A stretch of 64,000 bases of DNA from Ardenticatenaceae bacterium. Its GTDB lineage: Bacteria; Chloroflexota; Anaerolineae; Promineifilales; Promineifilaceae. Shown in pieces: positions 8,615 through 16,403 of the stretch. A program made the position numbers and the translations under genes. The notes beneath the pieces are model-generated. The model was not told where the DNA came from. It saw only the letters and a list, made by a program, of their open reading frames with translations, and did not search any database. Positions within the stretch are counted from its first letter, which is position 1, and each line of letters begins with the position of its first letter. The stretch is from contig JACKBS010000007.1 of assembly GCA_020634435.1 (NCBI GenBank), forward strand, positions 186,001 through 250,000. The letters run 5' to 3'.

Positions 8615-10131
8615 TAGTCGCTCCCTGCCATTGCTTGCATCACGGTTTGTTCGTCCACTGCATCACTAAACTCAGTCACCTTCTGCTGATCCCGCAGCAC
8701 TACGATACGATGACACGTTCTCAGCACCTCTTCCAGCTCCGATGAAATGAACAGACACGCCTTGCCGTCTTCCGCCAGTTCCAACACCAGCTTCTGAATT
8801 TCTGCTTTAGCGCCGATGTCAATACCTCGGGTTGGCTCGTCCAGAATGAGCACCTGTGGATTTGTAGCCAACCAGCGGGCCAGAATGACCTTTTGCTGGT
8901 TGCCTCCACTCAGGTTTTTAATCGGCTGGTCAGCCGAAGGGGTGCTGATATTGAGCATTTTGATGAACTTGTCTGCAATTTCGTACTGCTGTTGTTTGGT
9001 CAGTCGTTTGGCCCACCCTTTGTTGGACTGTAAAGCCAAAATAATATTTTCTCTCACCGTTAACTCGTCAACGATGCCGTCTGCTTTACGGTCTTCAGGG
9101 CAAAAGGCAATCCCCCTGTTGATGGCATCAGCGGGTGAAAAATTCTTCATCTCAATCCCACCAACCGTCACGGTGCCGCTATCCGGGCGATCCACACCAA
9201 ACAGTAGTTGGGCCGTTTCGGTACGGCCAGAGCCAAGCAAGCCAGCCAGGCCCACCACTTCACCAGCATATAAATCCAGGTCAAAGGGGGCGACAGAACC
9301 CGTTCGCCCTAGCCCTTCAGCATGCAGCAGGCGGGTACCCTCTTGCAATTGGCCGCTTGTTAATTTCTTCTGCATCATGTCGCTAAAGTCGCCCATGACG
9401 CGGCCAATCATCTGGGCAATGAGGTCCAGCCGGGAAAGGCTGCTTGTTTCATGCGTGCCCACCAGGTTGCCATTGCGCAGAATGGTAACTCGGTCGGTCA
9501 CTTCGTAAATTTGGTCAATAAAATGGGTAATGAAGATAATGCCCAGCCCTTCACTTTTCAGCTTGCGCATGACCTGGAAAAGCTGCTCAGTTTCATGTGA
9601 ATCCAGGCTGGAAGTTGGCTCGTCGAGGATCAGGATTTTGGCTTCAGAAATGTCCAAAGCACGAGCGATGGCGGCCATCTGTTGAATGGCGATTGAATAT
9701 TCGCCCAGGTCTTTAGTGACATCAATCACCACGTCTAGACGCTGCAAGATTTGGCTGGCTTTTTCTTCCATAGCGCGCCAATCTATCCGCCCAAACTTGC
9801 GCGGTTCGCGACCAATGAGGATGTTCTCGGCTACTGAAAGATTGTCACACAGGTTAATCTCTTGATATACCGTGCTAATGCCAAGCTCTTGGGCGTGCTG
9901 CGGGGACCGAACATGAACAGCTTTGCCATCCAACGTGACGCTGCCGGAATCTAGCCGTTCAACACCCGTGATGATTTTGACCAGGGTAGATTTTCCAGCG
10001 CCATTCTCGCCAACGAGGGCATGAATTTCGCCTCGTCGCAAATCAAAATCAACGTTTTCTAGCGCCTGTACACCGGGGAATGCCTTCGAGACGCCTTGCA
10101 TGGACAGCACGGAGGTGTGTGGTTCTGGCAT
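8614..10131 (-). CDS. ytfR: Sugar ABC transporter ATP-binding protein (duplicated), YtfR-type
   Basis: This 505-residue protein has two fused ABC ATPase domains, the hallmark of CUT2 sugar importers. The first domain has Walker A GENGAGKSTL near residue 40 and a YSIAIQQM segment in place of the usual signature. The second has a degenerate P-loop (GLLGSGRTE) and a canonical signature LSGGNQQKV followed by LILDEPTRGIDIGAK. Weakening of the second P-loop is normal in this family. The gene lies between the binding protein and the permeases; a strong hairpin precedes it, which may keep its expression below that of the binding protein. Confidence 0.9.
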   Translation of the reverse strand: MPEPHTSVLSMQGVSKAFPGVQALENVDFDLRRGEIHALVGENGAGKSTLVKIITGVERLDSGSVTLDGKAVHVRSPQHAQELGISTVYQEINLCDNLSVAENILIGREPRKFGRIDWRAMEEKASQILQRLDVVIDVTKDLGEYSIAIQQMAAIARALDISEAKILILDEPTSSLDSHETEQLFQVMRKLKSEGLGIIFITHFIDQIYEVTDRVTILRNGNLVGTHETSSLSRLDLIAQMIGRVMGDFSDMMQKKLTSGQLQEGTRLLHAEGLGRTGSVAPFDLDLYAGEVVGLAGLLGSGRTETAQLLFGVDRPDSGTVTVGGIEMKNFSPADAINRGIAFCPEDRKADGIVDELTVRENIILALQSNKGWAKRLTKQQQYEIADKFIKMLNISTPSADQPIKNLSGGNQQKVILARWLATNPQVLILDEPTRGIDIGAKAEIQKLVLELAEDGKACLFISSELEEVLRTCHRIVVLRDQQKVTEFSDAVDEQTVMQAMAGSD

Positions 10132-10155
10132 TTCTTCTCCCTTCCTGATGTGCGG

Positions 10156-10186
10156 ATGAGGAGCGACGCTGCGCGCCGCTCCTCAT
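10156..10186 (-). promoter_or_regulatory. Intercistronic hairpin between binding protein and ATPase
   Basis: A 10-base-pair perfect stem (10156-10165 with 10177-10186) lies in the gap between the substrate-binding gene and the ATPase gene. No T-run follows. Such hairpins commonly protect the upstream message or cause partial termination so that binding protein exceeds transporter; that role is inferred. Confidence 0.6.
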
Positions 10187-10222
10187 GTCTAACTATTCAA
10201 TCTGAGGCAAAAGAATATGTGT

Positions 10223-11200
10223 CTAATATTGACGCTCGGGCAACAAGTCGGCTGCGTTGTCTGGGTAGTATACACTTTCTTCTGAGGGAACCCATTCAGG
10301 CAGCTGTTCGCCATTTACCGCGCGCAGAGCCAGGTCATAGAATTGTGGACCAAGCAGCGGATTACATTCAACGGTCACATTGAGTTTGCCGTCGATCATG
10401 GCCTCAAAAGCGCCACGAACTGCGTCGATGGAAACGATTTTGATGTCTACGCCAGGAACCAGACCAAATTCTTCGATGGCTTGAATGGCACCGATGGCCA
10501 TGTCATCGTTGTGGGCATACAGGCCAACAATTTCGTCGCCGTAGTTCTTGAGGAAGGCTTCCATAACCTCTTTGCCTTGGGCCCGGGTAAAGTCGCCAGA
10601 CTGGGAGTCAATGATTTCAATGTTGTCCGCCAGGGTTTCGCGGAACCCGGAATAGCGGTCATTGGCTGGGGCAGAACCCACAGTGCCGACCAATTCAACA
10701 ATCTTACCACCTTCTGGCAGGAGGCGATTCATTTCGTCGCCAGCTTTGCGCCCTTCAGCTACGAAGTCGGAGCCTAGATAGGTGGCATACAAATCACGCG
10801 GTACGTCAGCACGACGGTCTACCATGATTACCGGAATGCCAGCGTCTTTAGCTTCTTGCAGAACAGTTTCCCACCCGGTTTCAACCACTGGGGAGAAGCC
10901 GATGACATCGACACCTTCGGCAATGTAGGAGCGAATGGCGGCAATTTGGTTTTCTTGTTTTTGCTGCGCGTCGGAGAATTTCAGATCAACGCCGAGCTGT
11001 GCGGCCGTTTCTTTAATTGAAGCAGTGTTAGCCGTACGCCACTCACTTTCGGCACCAATTTGGGCATATCCAACGACCAAGGTTTCCATGGTTTTTGCTT
11101 CGGCGGCCTCATCGGCGGCCGGTTCATCGGAACCGGAGCTGCAACCAACAACCACAAAAAACGCCATCAATGCGATTAACAACAGGCTTAGCTTTCTCAT
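10223..11200 (-). CDS. ytfQ: Sugar-binding lipoprotein, YtfQ-like
   Basis: This 325-residue periplasmic-binding-protein-like lipoprotein has a signal peptide ending in a lipobox (VVGC, cleavage before Cys20). It follows the family signature closely: GYAQIGAESEWR, SDAQQKQENQI, SPVVETGWE, DRRADVPRDLY, ELVGTVGSAPANDR, SGDFTRAQGKEVMEAFL and YAHNDDMAIGAIQAI. These match the galactofuranose-binding YtfQ type rather than ribose-binding RbsB. It would deliver sugar to the YtfRT-YjfF complex on the outer face of the membrane. A close paralogue is encoded upstream next to the sensor kinase. An inverted repeat at 11248-11276 precedes it. Confidence 0.88.
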   Translation of the reverse strand: MRKLSLLLIALMAFFVVVGCSSGSDEPAADEAAEAKTMETLVVGYAQIGAESEWRTANTASIKETAAQLGVDLKFSDAQQKQENQIAAIRSYIAEGVDVIGFSPVVETGWETVLQEAKDAGIPVIMVDRRADVPRDLYATYLGSDFVAEGRKAGDEMNRLLPEGGKIVELVGTVGSAPANDRYSGFRETLADNIEIIDSQSGDFTRAQGKEVMEAFLKNYGDEIVGLYAHNDDMAIGAIQAIEEFGLVPGVDIKIVSIDAVRGAFEAMIDGKLNVTVECNPLLGPQFYDLALRAVNGEQLPEWVPSEESVYYPDNAADLLPERQY

Positions 11201-11247
11201 TTACTCGATCTCCTTCTTTTTAGTGTAAAGCGGGGAAACAGATAAAT

Positions 11248-11276
11248 GTTTCATTTCACCCGGGATAAAATGAAAC
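11248..11276 (-). promoter_or_regulatory. Inverted repeat upstream of the sugar-binding gene
   Basis: GTTTCATTT (11248-11256) and its exact complement AAATGAAAC (11268-11276) are separated by 11 bases, about 48 bases upstream of the start codon. The position suits an operator or activator site, perhaps for the AraC-type response regulator of the same cluster, but the binding factor is unknown. Confidence 0.4.
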
Positions 11277-11370
11277 GGTATGCATCCATCATATGGGTGA
11301 TAGTAGACAATAGACAATGGATTTTTTTGGGCACTCTTTACAAATTGGGGCTGACTTGCCCATAAACAAA

Positions 11371-11392
11371 AAACCCTCCAGTCGGAGGGTTT
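11371..11392. terminator. Terminator between the two sugar-binding genes
   Basis: A nine-base-pair stem AAACCCTCC/GGAGGGTTT with a four-base loop is flanked by T-runs in both directions. It lies downstream of the sensor-associated binding protein, so the transporter operon should be transcribed from its own promoter. Confidence 0.85.
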
Positions 11393-11454
11393 GATTTTTT
11401 TTGAAGAAAGTATGATTTTTTTGGATTTACGGCCGTTTTTCCCCATCATCTCCG

Positions 11455-12468
11455 TCAATACTTCCGCGAAGACAAAATTTCCTGCGCATCTTCTGGATAG
11501 TAAACGCTTTCGGCCGAAGGCAGCCATTTGGGCACCGACTCCCCGTTAACCACCTTCAACGCCAGGTCCAGAAACTGCGGACCAAGCAAAGGATTACACT
11601 CAATCGTCGCATTCAGCTTACCATCAATCATCGCCAAAAAAGCATCCCGAATGGCATCAATGGACACAATCTTGATATCCACGCCTGGTTGTAAACCATA
11701 AGCTTCAATGGCGCGAATGGCACCAATCGCCATGTCGTCGTTGTGGGCATAAACCGCATCAATCTCGTCACCATACTGCCGCAAAAAATCGCCCATCACC
11801 TCTTCACCCTTGGCGCGAGTAAAATCGCCCGGCGCGGAAGCAATGATGTGGATGTCGGGATACTCCTGAATGATTTCGCGGAAGCCTAAATAACGATCGA
11901 TAGCCGGGGCCGAACCAACCGTGCCAACTAATTCAACAATGTTTCCTTCTCCATCCAGCAGATCCACCATCACCTGGGCCGCGTCGCGCCCTTCCTGCAC
12001 AAAGTCCGAACCCAGGTAGCTGGCATACAGCTCTTCAGACACATCGGCCCGCCGATCAACCAAAATGATGGGGATTCCGGCATCTTTTGCTTCTTGAAAG
12101 ACAGAATCCCAGCCTGTTTCCACAACTGGCGAGACGCCGATCACATCAACCTGTTGGGCAATAAATGTGCGAATGGCTTTGATTTGGTTTTCCTGTTTTT
12201 GTTGGCCATCGGAAAAAATCAGCTCGACGCCTAAACGTTCGGCGGCTTCTTTGATGGAGGCAGTATTGGCGGTGCGCCATTCACTTTCGGCCCCGATTTG
12301 GGAATAGCCCACCACCAGCTCTTCGTAAACGATAATGCCATCGTCTGTTTCGAGGGGCGGGTTGGCAGAAACGGCCGTTCCTTCCCCACCATCCGCCTGA
12401 CACGCCACTAGCAAAAGAACCAACACGCTCAAACCAAAACGCAGCTGCTTTAGAAACTGTTCTGTCAT
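11455..12468 (-). CDS. Second YtfQ-like sugar-binding lipoprotein, coupled to the sensor kinase
   Basis: This 337-residue lipoprotein (lipobox LVAC about 22 residues from the start) is closely similar to the transporter's own binding protein, sharing SQIGAESEWRTANTASIKEA, QQKQENQIKAIR and SPVVETGWD. It starts five bases after the stop codon of the YesM-type histidine kinase and is cut off from the transporter genes by a terminator. It is therefore co-expressed with the kinase rather than the importer. The arrangement recalls XylFII-LytS of clostridia, where a sugar-binding protein presents ligand to a sensor kinase. A sensory role is inferred from that layout. ATG at 12468 is chosen over an upstream codon at 12501, which would overlap the kinase. 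Confidence 0.85.
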   Translation of the reverse strand: MTEQFLKQLRFGLSVLVLLLVACQADGGEGTAVSANPPLETDDGIIVYEELVVGYSQIGAESEWRTANTASIKEAAERLGVELIFSDGQQKQENQIKAIRTFIAQQVDVIGVSPVVETGWDSVFQEAKDAGIPIILVDRRADVSEELYASYLGSDFVQEGRDAAQVMVDLLDGEGNIVELVGTVGSAPAIDRYLGFREIIQEYPDIHIIASAPGDFTRAKGEEVMGDFLRQYGDEIDAVYAHNDDMAIGAIRAIEAYGLQPGVDIKIVSIDAIRDAFLAMIDGKLNATIECNPLLGPQFLDLALKVVNGESVPKWLPSAESVYYPEDAQEILSSRKY

Positions 12469-12473
12469 TGCTC

Positions 12474-13997
12474 TCACACGTCCTGCGGGTTCGGTGTACA
12501 CCGGCGGGGGATTGTTACCGACACCTGTGAGCCACCCTGAAAGTGGCTTTGCACCGATAAGCCGTACTCCTTACCATAGTAAAGTTGAATTCGCTTGTGT
12601 ACATTCCTCAAGCCAAAGCCCCCTTCCTCCAGGGCGACTTCTTCGTCCAAATCTTGATTTAACGACTCCTGGATTTGGACCAATTTATAGGGGGTAAAGC
12701 CGACGCCATCATCTTGCACGTTTAAAAGCACCTTATCTTCGCCAGCCCGCTTCACCTGCACCACAATCGTGCCGCCATTTCTTTTTGTTTTGATTCCATG
12801 GTACAGCGCATTTTCAACCAATGGTTGCAAAGTTAGTTTTAGAATCGTGCTGTCCATCACGTCTTCTTCTACTTCAATCCGGTAATCCAAAATATCCCGA
12901 TAACGCATCTTCTGAATCGCCAGATAGCTGCTAACATGCTCAATCTCTTGCCGGAGCGAAATCCAATCTTTCCCCTTGCTCAAAGCAATACGAAAAAAGC
13001 TAGATAGGGCGCGGACGATATTCACTACCTGATCCGTCTTGTTCGACTCAGCCATCCAAACGATGGTATCGAGCGTGTTGTACAAAAAATGGGGATTAAT
13101 TTGGGCCTGTAACGCCCGTAACTCCGCCTTCTTCAAGTTTTCCTGTTCGCGCAGCTTGGCATTTACCAGTTCCCGGATACGGCCGATCATAATATTAAAG
13201 CTAATCCCCAGCTCCGTAATTTCGTCTACGTTGTGGGTGGTCACCAAGGCCTGCAAATCTTCGCCGGTAATCGTCGTGGTCACGTCGTGCAATTTTTTGA
13301 TGGGCACATAAATACTGCCAGAAATAATCCATGCGGCCAGGATGGAAAAGAGAATCACCCCCGGTAACAAAATCATGTACAGGATGGAAAGCCGGGTAAA
13401 ACGGGCCTGGTTTTCCTGGTATTGTTGCTCCGCCTGATTCACTTCAAACAGCATGTAATCCTGCACCGTTTCTTCCACAACGGCCGAAACGCCGCGAATA
13501 TCTTCCAGGACCTGCTCGTTTTCCACTACCCGGCTGCCCGCAGCGATCTGCTCCCCCATTTTGTCTACGTAATGCGTCAGGGTGTTCATCGTGCGGTAAA
13601 TAACTTCCAGCTTAATTCTGGATTTATCCGACTCGGCATTGGCCATCATGGATTCAATCTGGCGGTTCACCTGCTGAATAATCGCGTACTGGTCACCTTC
13701 GGCAAACTCTGTCTTGCCGGACACAATGTTCCACATTTCAGAATCAATAGAGGATTTGATGTAGCCATTGATGCTGTTGGCCGTAGTGATGTTGGTAATA
13801 ATGGCATCGTACTGCCGGTTAAACCGGATCACTTCAAGAATCAACAAAATATTCATCGTGGAAATGAGCAAAATGACGGTAAAAAACGAAAGCAGAATTT
13901 TGGTGCGCAATGAAAGCCGTATGCTGGCAAATAAAGTAATGAACTTCTCCATGTATCGGGGGGTCGGTTCAGTAACGATGATTTCCGCATTCATCAT
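12474..13997 (-). CDS. YesM-type sensor histidine kinase
   Basis: This 507-residue membrane kinase has a first transmembrane helix near residues 33-55, an extracytoplasmic helical segment of about 150 residues, a second helix near 200-225 and a HAMP linker (about 225-280). Its His_kinase box QINPHFLYNTLD has the phospho-accepting His at residue 303, and the ATPase domain carries PLVENALYHGI and DDGVGF. The extracytoplasmic part is a four-helix-bundle type, suited to contact with a binding protein. It lies between the YesN-type regulator and the sensor-associated sugar-binding lipoprotein, with only five bases separating it from the latter. It should control the sugar importer downstream. Confidence 0.9.
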   Translation of the reverse strand: MMNAEIIVTEPTPRYMEKFITLFASIRLSLRTKILLSFFTVILLISTMNILLILEVIRFNRQYDAIITNITTANSINGYIKSSIDSEMWNIVSGKTEFAEGDQYAIIQQVNRQIESMMANAESDKSRIKLEVIYRTMNTLTHYVDKMGEQIAAGSRVVENEQVLEDIRGVSAVVEETVQDYMLFEVNQAEQQYQENQARFTRLSILYMILLPGVILFSILAAWIISGSIYVPIKKLHDVTTTITGEDLQALVTTHNVDEITELGISFNIMIGRIRELVNAKLREQENLKKAELRALQAQINPHFLYNTLDTIVWMAESNKTDQVVNIVRALSSFFRIALSKGKDWISLRQEIEHVSSYLAIQKMRYRDILDYRIEVEEDVMDSTILKLTLQPLVENALYHGIKTKRNGGTIVVQVKRAGEDKVLLNVQDDGVGFTPYKLVQIQESLNQDLDEEVALEEGGFGLRNVHKRIQLYYGKEYGLSVQSHFQGGSQVSVTIPRRCTPNPQDV

Positions 13998-14065
13998 AAT
14001 TGCCTCTCCTGCAAGGACTCTTTTTGGGGAATGGGCTGTGTGCAGGCCAAATGACGCCTTGATTT

Positions 14066-15643
14066 TCAGGCGCGGGGTAACTGCCGAAATTGTTGGGGCG
14101 GCAGGCCAGTATTTTTTCTGAAGACATAGCTAAAATAATGCGGATCGCTGTAGCCGCTTTGCAAAGCGACCTCAGAGCATTTGATGTTGGTTGTCCGCAG
14201 CAGTTCTTTGGCCCGCTCAATTCTGATCCGTGTCAGATAATCCTTGAAAGATTCGCCCGTTTCTCGCCCAAACACAACGCTAAAATGGCTGGGGCTTAAA
14301 TTTACAGTGGCCGCAACGTCATTTAACACCAGGTTGGGATTCGTAAAGTGGGCATCAATAAACTCTTTGGCCTGGAAGATGAGTTTGGCTTTTTCATACT
14401 GCACCTGATCATTCCTGAAGGTGAGTGCCGCCGAGAAGATGGTTCGGGCAGCTTCGCGCATCTGGCTGAGGGTATTGATGTTGGCCAGAAAACCTTCCAT
14501 GTCGGCCATCGCGGGGATCACCTGTTTGGCCTCGCCGCCCAGGGCGGCTACCAGCTCGGCCGCCGCCAAGATAAGGTCTACAAACAGGTAATGCTTGATC
14601 AGCGGGGATTGCAGAGCTGCTTCGCCGAGTGGATACAGGTGATCGGCAAAAAATGGCTCGAACTCGTTGAGCAGGCCGCTTTTCAAGTATTGCTCAATCG
14701 CCGACTGCTCACGCCTGAGCATTTCGGTCAGGTGATTTGGCGTGGCGGGTTGGCTGTGAAGAGGTGGCCTGGAAACGGCCGTTACCGCCTCCGCAAACGA
14801 AAGAAAAATATCCGTCAGCCGCTGCTGCACATCACCAACCCCAACCGAGACACGTTGGCCCCACACCCCGGCCACCTCTTTCTGGACCAAATCGGCCAGC
14901 AACAAACCGTCTTGTCTCAGCTGCGCGGCATCCTCGCCACACAGGATCAATACCATTTCCTCGACACTTTTTTGCGTAAAAAAGACACCAGCCCGGTTGC
15001 TTACTAAATTGGACACCATCTGGGGAATTTCATGAATGCTGGCAAAATCGGCGGGCGTCTGTTCTTCCGGTAGGTGAATCTTGATCAGAACCACCAGATA
15101 ATGCTGAGCGACTATCTCCAGACCAATTTGACGACACTGCTCGATAACGGCCGTTGAAGACACCCCACCCACCACCAGCTGGAGCAGCATCTTTTCTTGC
15201 TGCAACGTACGCGCATCCTTGATCTGGCTTTGCAAATCTTTGAGGGCTTTTCGTTCCGCACTTTCCTGGTTCAAAATTGCGCCAACGGATTGCAACGCAC
15301 CCTGAATTTCAGCGGTCCCGATTGGCTTGAGCAAATATTCCGTCACGCCAAGCTTGATAGCCGATTGGGCATAATCGAACTCGTCATGGCCACTCAGGAT
15401 GATGATCTTCACCCACGGCATTTGCTGCCGGACGATCTTGCACAGCTGCAAGCCATCCATAAAGGGCATTTTGATATCGGTAATGATGACGTCGGGCTGT
15501 ACTTTTTTGATGAGGGGGAGTGCAATTTCGCCGTCAGGCGCTTCGCCGCAGAATTCAAAACCAGCCGATCGCCAGTCAACATTGTCTCGGATGCCTTCTC
15601 TGGCGACGATTTCATCTTCGACAAGGAAAACTTTGTACGGCAT
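14066..15643 (-). CDS. YesN-type response regulator with AraC DNA-binding domain
   Basis: This 525-residue protein has an N-terminal receiver domain (KVFLVEDE at the start, phospho-acceptor Asp56 within IITDIKMP, and LLKPI) and a long central region of unknown fold. The C-terminal AraC-type double helix-turn-helix contains LSPSHFSVVFGRETGESFKDYL and SDPHYFSYVFRKNTG. It is the partner of the adjacent histidine kinase and the likely activator of the sugar importer. The start at 15643 is preferred because MPYKVFLVEDE begins the receiver fold and a GGAGAG site lies just upstream; the open frame extends 60 codons further without family resemblance. Two identical palindromes lie 61 and 226 bases upstream. 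Confidence 0.9.
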   Translation of the reverse strand: MPYKVFLVEDEIVAREGIRDNVDWRSAGFEFCGEAPDGEIALPLIKKVQPDVIITDIKMPFMDGLQLCKIVRQQMPWVKIIILSGHDEFDYAQSAIKLGVTEYLLKPIGTAEIQGALQSVGAILNQESAERKALKDLQSQIKDARTLQQEKMLLQLVVGGVSSTAVIEQCRQIGLEIVAQHYLVVLIKIHLPEEQTPADFASIHEIPQMVSNLVSNRAGVFFTQKSVEEMVLILCGEDAAQLRQDGLLLADLVQKEVAGVWGQRVSVGVGDVQQRLTDIFLSFAEAVTAVSRPPLHSQPATPNHLTEMLRREQSAIEQYLKSGLLNEFEPFFADHLYPLGEAALQSPLIKHYLFVDLILAAAELVAALGGEAKQVIPAMADMEGFLANINTLSQMREAARTIFSAALTFRNDQVQYEKAKLIFQAKEFIDAHFTNPNLVLNDVAATVNLSPSHFSVVFGRETGESFKDYLTRIRIERAKELLRTTNIKCSEVALQSGYSDPHYFSYVFRKNTGLPPQQFRQLPRA

Positions 15644-15703
15644 GGCCCTCTCTCCTATTCGACTGTCACCTGAACAGATATGCGTGCAAGGGAAATTTTC
15701 TTC

Positions 15704-15715
15704 GTTAACGTTAAC
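15704..15715. promoter_or_regulatory. GTTAACGTTAAC palindrome 1 (LacI-type operator-like)
   Basis: A perfect 12-base palindrome, 61 bases upstream of the response regulator. The AACGTT core is typical of LacI/GalR-family operators. The centre is 165 bases from an identical second copy. Confidence 0.55.
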
Positions 15716-15856
15716 AAAATCCAGTGTAACATACCCAATATGGGGTGTCAATTTCCCGAAAAGCAGCCTTTTGCCACGGCATTGGACAAAAAACAGTGGC
15801 GTTTTTACAAAATGATTGGCCACTCTTTAACACAGTGTCACAGGAGGTAAACAAGG

Positions 15857-15895
15857 AAGCCACCAGCTGTTAACGTTAACGACTGGCGGCTTTTC
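15857..15895. promoter_or_regulatory. GTTAACGTTAAC palindrome 2 inside a hairpin loop
   Basis: The second identical 12-base palindrome (15869-15880) lies in the loop of a longer stem. AAGCCACCAG at 15857-15866 pairs with CTGGCGGCTT at 15883-15892 with one mismatch, and TTTT follows on the plus strand. The pair of palindromes suggests DNA looping by a LacI-family repressor; no such repressor is encoded in this window. The remaining bases between 15644 and 15940 hold nothing else I recognise. Confidence 0.5.
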
Positions 15896-15940
15896 CAGGG
15901 AGTTGCTATGCGAATTAAAGGGCACCGCCCTATCAAAAAC

Positions 15941-16351
15941 CTACCCCACCCCCTCAAAAGCGTTCGCAAAAACATCGAGGACCTGAACAATGTACGCTAT
16001 GACACTGACCACAAACGCGATGGCCAGAATAAGCCAATATACTCGCACATTCCGGCCTTTACCACGGGAAATTGCCACAAAAAGTAGAATGCTTACCAGC
16101 AGACCGAGAACGGCCGTACCTAAAATAATAAAGCCCGTTGTGGTGGGCACATTCACAGTGAAGTTAACCGCCGTCTGCCCCCAAACATTGTCGCTAAGTG
16201 CCACGCGTGGGTAATGAATTCCCGGTTTAAATACAAAGAGATCGTAAAAGGACCGGTAGGAAACCCAGGCAAAAAAGAGTACACACAGGGCGGTTAACAG
16301 GAAGCGTGTGTATTTACGGCCGTTCTTCACTGCACCATTCATAGACGACAT
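15941..16351 (-). CDS. Hypothetical membrane protein with three membrane segments
   Basis: I do not recognise a family for this 136-residue protein. It has a polar, basic N-terminus (about 15 residues), one hydrophobic helix (about 17-38), an extracytoplasmic stretch of about 30 residues, and two further helices (about 70-93 and 102-125). The second and third are joined by a short basic loop (SRGKGRNVRV), consistent with a cytoplasmic loop. It lies downstream of the TAP-like hydrolase on the same strand, about 50 bases away, and may be co-transcribed with it. Start at 16351 or, equally possible, the ATG three codons on. Confidence 0.65.
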   Translation of the reverse strand: MSSMNGAVKNGRKYTRFLLTALCVLFFAWVSYRSFYDLFVFKPGIHYPRVALSDNVWGQTAVNFTVNVPTTTGFIILGTAVLGLLVSILLFVAISRGKGRNVRVYWLILAIAFVVSVIAYIVQVLDVFANAFEGVG

Positions 16352-16403
16352 AGCCGCTACTTTGCCCGACCCGGCTCACAAACTTGCTTAACGACAGCGG
16401 TTG

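Noticed and set aside
13422..13913. 163-codon open frame opposite the YesM-type kinase
   Set aside because: Shadow of a confidently identified histidine kinase; no family features.
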